From: Bordetella parapertussis
GTDB lineage: Bacteria; Pseudomonadota; Gammaproteobacteria; Burkholderiales; Burkholderiaceae_D
Length of the DNA stretch: 33,225 bases
Assembly (NCBI GenBank): GCA_945883145.1
Contig: CAMCXB010000023.1
Span: 1 to 33,225 of the forward strand
Direction: 5' to 3'
Under the pieces are notes generated by a model. That model did not search any database. It was not told where the DNA came from and saw only the letters and a list, made by a program, of their open reading frames with translations. How positions within the stretch are numbered: the stretch's first letter is position 1; each line of letters starts with the position of its first letter. Positions 30,321-33,225 of the stretch are shown one piece after another. The position numbers and the translations under genes were made by a program.

Positions 30321-31025
30321 ATGTCGGATCTTGCTTCATTTCGTTTACCTGCATTAGGTAGTCAACCAGACTATCTCACACCCGCCTATGCATCAACGGT
30401 GAAACGATCGCCTTCGCAACCCTTGATATTGTTGCCGCAATCATTATCTGAAATAACAGGTCCAGTGTTTGGTCACGAACGTGTAGGTAAATTAGATCAT
30501 GATTTAACGAAACAACATGCAGGTGAGCCAGTGGGTGAACGAATTATTGTGGCCGGTCGCGTGATGGATGAAGATGGACAGCCTGTACGCAATACCTTAG
30601 TCGAAGTGTGGCAAGCAAATGCAGCGGGTCGTTATCAACATAAACGTGACACGCATGATGCTCCCTTAGATCCAAACTTCACAGGAACGGGGCGCACGAT
30701 GACAGATGAAGAAGGTAACTACCGTTTTCTGACAATTCGTCCTGGTGCTTATCCTTGGCGTAATCATGTCAATGCATGGCGTCCTGCGCATATACACTTT
30801 TCTTTATTTGGTCATGCTTTCGCAACGCGGCTTGTAACGCAAATGTATTTTCCTGGTGATCCCTTGTTAGCGCTTGATCCAATTTATAACAGTATGCCAG
30901 ACGTACGTGCGAGAGAGCGCATGATTTCGACATTTGAATTGGCGTTAACTGAACCTGAATATGCACTCGGATATCGCTTTGATATTGTGTTGCGCGGGCG
31001 TGATGCTACGCCTATGGAGAAATAA
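30321..31025 (+). CDS. pcaH: Protocatechuate 3,4-dioxygenase beta subunit
   Basis: 234 residues. The Fe(III) ligands, two Tyr and two His, lie in GRYQHKRDTHDAP and PGAYPWRNHVNAWRPAHIHFSLFG, as in the catalytic beta subunit. The enzyme opens protocatechuate between its two hydroxyls (intradiol), giving 3-carboxy-cis,cis-muconate. GGAG lies before the ATG. The following pcaG gene begins 2 bases after its stop. Confidence 0.96.
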   Translation: MSDLASFRLPALGSQPDYLTPAYASTVKRSPSQPLILLPQSLSEITGPVFGHERVGKLDHDLTKQHAGEPVGERIIVAGRVMDEDGQPVRNTLVEVWQANAAGRYQHKRDTHDAPLDPNFTGTGRTMTDEEGNYRFLTIRPGAYPWRNHVNAWRPAHIHFSLFGHAFATRLVTQMYFPGDPLLALDPIYNSMPDVRARERMISTFELALTEPEYALGYRFDIVLRGRDATPMEK

Positions 31026-31026
31026 G

Positions 31027-31602
31027 GTGGCAACAACTAAGCACATCACTACGCCATCGCAAACAGTAGGTCCTTATCTGCATATAGGATTGGACTGGTT
31101 AACGACATCAAACTTAGTAACACCAGACACAGAAGGACAGCATATTGTTGTGCAAGGACGTTTACTCGATGCAGATGAACAGCCTATACCTGATGGCATG
31201 ATAGAAATCTGGCAAGCGAATGCACATGGAAAATATGCACATCCTGATGATCATCAAGTACAGCCACTAACTAAAAATTTCATGGGCTTTGGACGCATGT
31301 CTACCGATGAGCAGGGTGGCTTTCGTTTTTCCACCATTAAGCCTGGAGCTGTGCCGCATCATGATGGCTCATTACAAGCATCGCATATCATGGTGCAAGT
31401 ATTTGCCCGTGGTTTGATCAAACAGCTAGTTACTCGTGTCTATTTTCCACAGGATGATCATAGTCATGATCTCGTGTTAAACCACGTTCCTGTTGAGCGA
31501 CGTCATACTTTAATCGCGACTGCGGAAGATGCACAATCAACTATTTTGAATTGGAATATAGCCTTGGGTGGTGAGAATGAAACTGTGTTCTTTACAATTT
31601 AA
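31027..31602 (+). CDS. pcaG: Protocatechuate 3,4-dioxygenase alpha subunit
   Basis: 191 residues from GTG at 31027, with GGAGA 7 bases upstream. An ATG at 30961 in frame would add 22 residues unlike the family (MHSDIALILCC...) and overlap pcaH by 65 bases, so it is rejected. TTPSQTVGPYLHIGL is the usual alpha-subunit start, with GRLLDADEQPIPDGMIEIWQANAHGKY and QVFARGLIKQLVTRVYF following. The alpha subunit pairs with PcaH and contributes to the substrate pocket but lacks the iron ligands. Confidence 0.94.
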   Translation: MATTKHITTPSQTVGPYLHIGLDWLTTSNLVTPDTEGQHIVVQGRLLDADEQPIPDGMIEIWQANAHGKYAHPDDHQVQPLTKNFMGFGRMSTDEQGGFRFSTIKPGAVPHHDGSLQASHIMVQVFARGLIKQLVTRVYFPQDDHSHDLVLNHVPVERRHTLIATAEDAQSTILNWNIALGGENETVFFTI

Positions 31603-31625
31603 TTCAAGGACTAGATAAGTTCATC

Positions 31626-33002
31626 ATGAGCCACTCTCAACTTAGCTCTGGCATGTTTTCTACACCTGCCATGCGACATATTTTTTCAGAACCGCAAACT
31701 GTGCAGGCGATGTTAGATGTGGAAGCTGCATTAACTCGAGTGCTAGCAGCACAACAGATTATTCCATCTCAAGCAGTAGCAGCCATAGAAGCTTGCTGTA
31801 AGGCTGAGAAAATCAATATTCCTAAACTAATTGATGATGCAGCTGCAGCAGGTAATGTAGCTATTCCATTGGTTAAGCAATTAACACACTGTGTTGCGCA
31901 ACAAGATGCTGATGCAGCCCGTTATGTACATTGGGGTGCAACTAGTCAGGACATCATTGATACTGCCAGCATATTGCAATTACGTCTGGCGCTCAATCTC
32001 ATCGCAAGCGACATAACTATATTGAGTGATGCTTTAGCTAAGCTAGCAAAACAACATGTGCATACAGTGATGATAGGACGCACTTGGATGCAGCACGCAC
32101 TACCACTCACGTTCGGATTAAAAGTCGCTGCTTGGTTAGATGCGATGCATAGACACCAAGATCGTTTATCTGAATGTCAGGCGCGTCTTTACGTGCTGCA
32201 GTTTGGTGGTGCTGCAGGCACATTAGCGAGTTTAGGTGAGCAAGGATTCAACGTTGCCCGTTTGCTCGCAAAAGAATTAGAACTTGGGTTGCCTGATATG
32301 CCTTGGCATACACAACGTGATCGACTCGCTGAAGTAGCAACTCTATTGGGTTTGATCACTGGCAGTCTGGGAAAAATTGCCCGCGATATTGCTTTACATA
32401 GCCAAACCGAAATCGCTGAATTAACAGAGCCATCTGCACCAGGTCGCGGTGGTTCTTCTGCCATGCCACATAAACGCAATCCTGTTGGATGTGCAGCAGT
32501 GCTTGCTGTGTCACATCGTGTGCCTGGATTAGTTGCAACGATGTTAGCGAGTATGGTGCAAGAACAAGAACGAGCCTTGGGTGGTTGGCAAGCTGAATGG
32601 GATACCTTGCCTGAGATAGTGAGCTTATGTGGTGCTGCATTGAATCAAATGAATGTTGTTGTGCAGGGCTTGCAGGTGAATCCTGTAAAGATGCGCAGCA
32701 ACATCGATGTAACACGCGGTTTAGTGATGGCGGAAGCAGTATCGCTTGCTTTAGCGCAGCACATCGGTAAGGAAGCAGCGCATCATTTATTAGAGGAAGC
32801 TTGTACATTAGCTGTGAATACGAATAGTCATTTAATTGATGTATTAAAAGCAGATAAGGAATGTACAACTCATCTCTCTGCGATAGAAATTGAAAGATTA
32901 TTTGACTCGCTTGCTTACACAGGTCAGTCCAGTGCATTTGTAGAGAAGGTGTTAGCGACACACGAGCATCGCAAGTCCGTTAATCATTCTCATGGAGAGT
33001 AA
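31626..33002 (+). CDS. pcaB: 3-carboxy-cis,cis-muconate cycloisomerase
   Basis: 458 residues of the fumarase/argininosuccinase superfamily, full length for PcaB. The signature GRGGSSAMPHKRNPVGC holds the flexible catalytic Ser loop, and HWGATSQDIIDTA the second conserved segment. It closes 3-carboxy-muconate to 4-carboxymuconolactone. It follows pcaG by 23 bases with a weak ribosome site. Confidence 0.95.
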   Translation: MSHSQLSSGMFSTPAMRHIFSEPQTVQAMLDVEAALTRVLAAQQIIPSQAVAAIEACCKAEKINIPKLIDDAAAAGNVAIPLVKQLTHCVAQQDADAARYVHWGATSQDIIDTASILQLRLALNLIASDITILSDALAKLAKQHVHTVMIGRTWMQHALPLTFGLKVAAWLDAMHRHQDRLSECQARLYVLQFGGAAGTLASLGEQGFNVARLLAKELELGLPDMPWHTQRDRLAEVATLLGLITGSLGKIARDIALHSQTEIAELTEPSAPGRGGSSAMPHKRNPVGCAAVLAVSHRVPGLVATMLASMVQEQERALGGWQAEWDTLPEIVSLCGAALNQMNVVVQGLQVNPVKMRSNIDVTRGLVMAEAVSLALAQHIGKEAAHHLLEEACTLAVNTNSHLIDVLKADKECTTHLSAIEIERLFDSLAYTGQSSAFVEKVLATHEHRKSVNHSHGE

Positions 33003-33004
33003 AT

Positions 33005-33225
33005 ATGCCTTACTTTGATACAGGCACAGGTAGATTACATTATGAATATGAAGGTGATGCAGCATTACCTGTATTAGTACTCTCTAATTCATTAGGTACG
33101 ACACTCGATATGTGGTTGCCACAGTTTGAGACATTTAACGAACATTTTCGTGTACTACGTTATGACACACGTGGTCATGGTCAATCTGAAGTCATGCCAG
33201 GTTCCTATACGATTGCACAATTAGG
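33005..33225 (+). CDS. pcaD: 3-oxoadipate enol-lactonase, 3' end outside window
   Basis: Only the first 73 codons are present. An alpha/beta-hydrolase start is clear: GRLHYEYEGD, the oxyanion-type LVLSNSLGTTLDMWLPQ, and RVLRYDTRGHGQSE, which are hallmarks of PcaD. The nucleophilic Ser and the rest lie outside. GGAG precedes the ATG, 2 bases after the pcaB stop. PcaC (decarboxylase) is not visible; it may be fused to or follow pcaD. Confidence 0.9.
   Translation, partial: MPYFDTGTGRLHYEYEGDAALPVLVLSNSLGTTLDMWLPQFETFNEHFRVLRYDTRGHGQSEVMPGSYTIAQL

Noticed and set aside
30961..31602. Longer pcaG starting at ATG 30961
   Set aside because: The extra 22 residues do not match the family and overlap pcaH by 65 bases; GTG 31027 has a well placed GGAGA.
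32189..32961. Antisense open frames within pcaB
   Set aside because: Shadows of the pcaB coding pattern; products resemble no family.

Overview
The window looks like part of a low-GC proteobacterial chromosome, most likely betaproteobacterial (Burkholderiales-type, perhaps a freshwater Polynucleobacter-like organism). This is inferred from gene content (Tat-exported HiPIP, DUF4149, DoxX, a COQ7-like protein, an IclR-type PcaR with a full pca set) and AT-rich intergenic DNA. No rRNA or other phylogenetic marker confirms it.

Layout. (1) 1-981: 3' part of a caspase-like protease gene. (2) 1370-4013: arsenic operon with arsR, a thioredoxin-type arsC, an aquaglyceroporin, a glutaredoxin-type arsC and arsH. 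(3) 4690-6064: nfeD-like gene and qmcA-like SPFH gene. (4) 6829-9535: three photoreceptor-type genes (MerR with B12 domain, AerR/PpaA-like B12 protein, BLUF protein). (5) 9582-19644: mostly minus-strand genes, including a predicted methyltransferase, a 43-aa membrane protein, DoxX, a COQ7-like protein, HiPIP, a c-type-heme/HAMP membrane protein, DUF393, a FolB-like protein, a renalase-like flavoprotein, HNH and several small exported proteins. (6) 19679-22386: DUF4149 gene, then a metal-handling operon with MerT-, MerP- and CusF-like proteins and a Cys/His/Met-rich secreted protein. (7) 22856-23502: HepT/MntA-type toxin-antitoxin pair. (8) 24197-25120: MGMT-like and VOC genes with higher GC. 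(9) 25434-26111: broken DUF4258 gene, DUF2283 and XRE antitoxin. (10) 26338-33225: protocatechuate branch of the beta-ketoadipate pathway (pcaR divergent from pcaI-J-F-H-G-B-D; pcaD runs off the end).

The most unusual feature is what separates blocks 1-9. Most boundaries carry a directly repeated, att-like junction built on a short core that matches the anticodon loop of tRNA-Asn on the minus strand. Around the core are a conserved left arm, two direct TGTGTAAT-type repeats 12 bp apart starting 59 bp after the core, and an odd-length palindrome whose two arms change together between copies. I count five junctions with arms (cores near 1071, 4188, 6497, 22645, 23915) and two decayed tRNA-Asn 3' halves with their terminators (25325-25369, 26273-26314). 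No integrase lies in the window. I interpret this as a tandem array of accreted cassettes inserted with tRNA-Asn specificity. Cargo (arsenic, SPFH, light sensing, metals, toxin-antitoxin) fits an accessory region, with the pca locus as its right-hand neighbour.
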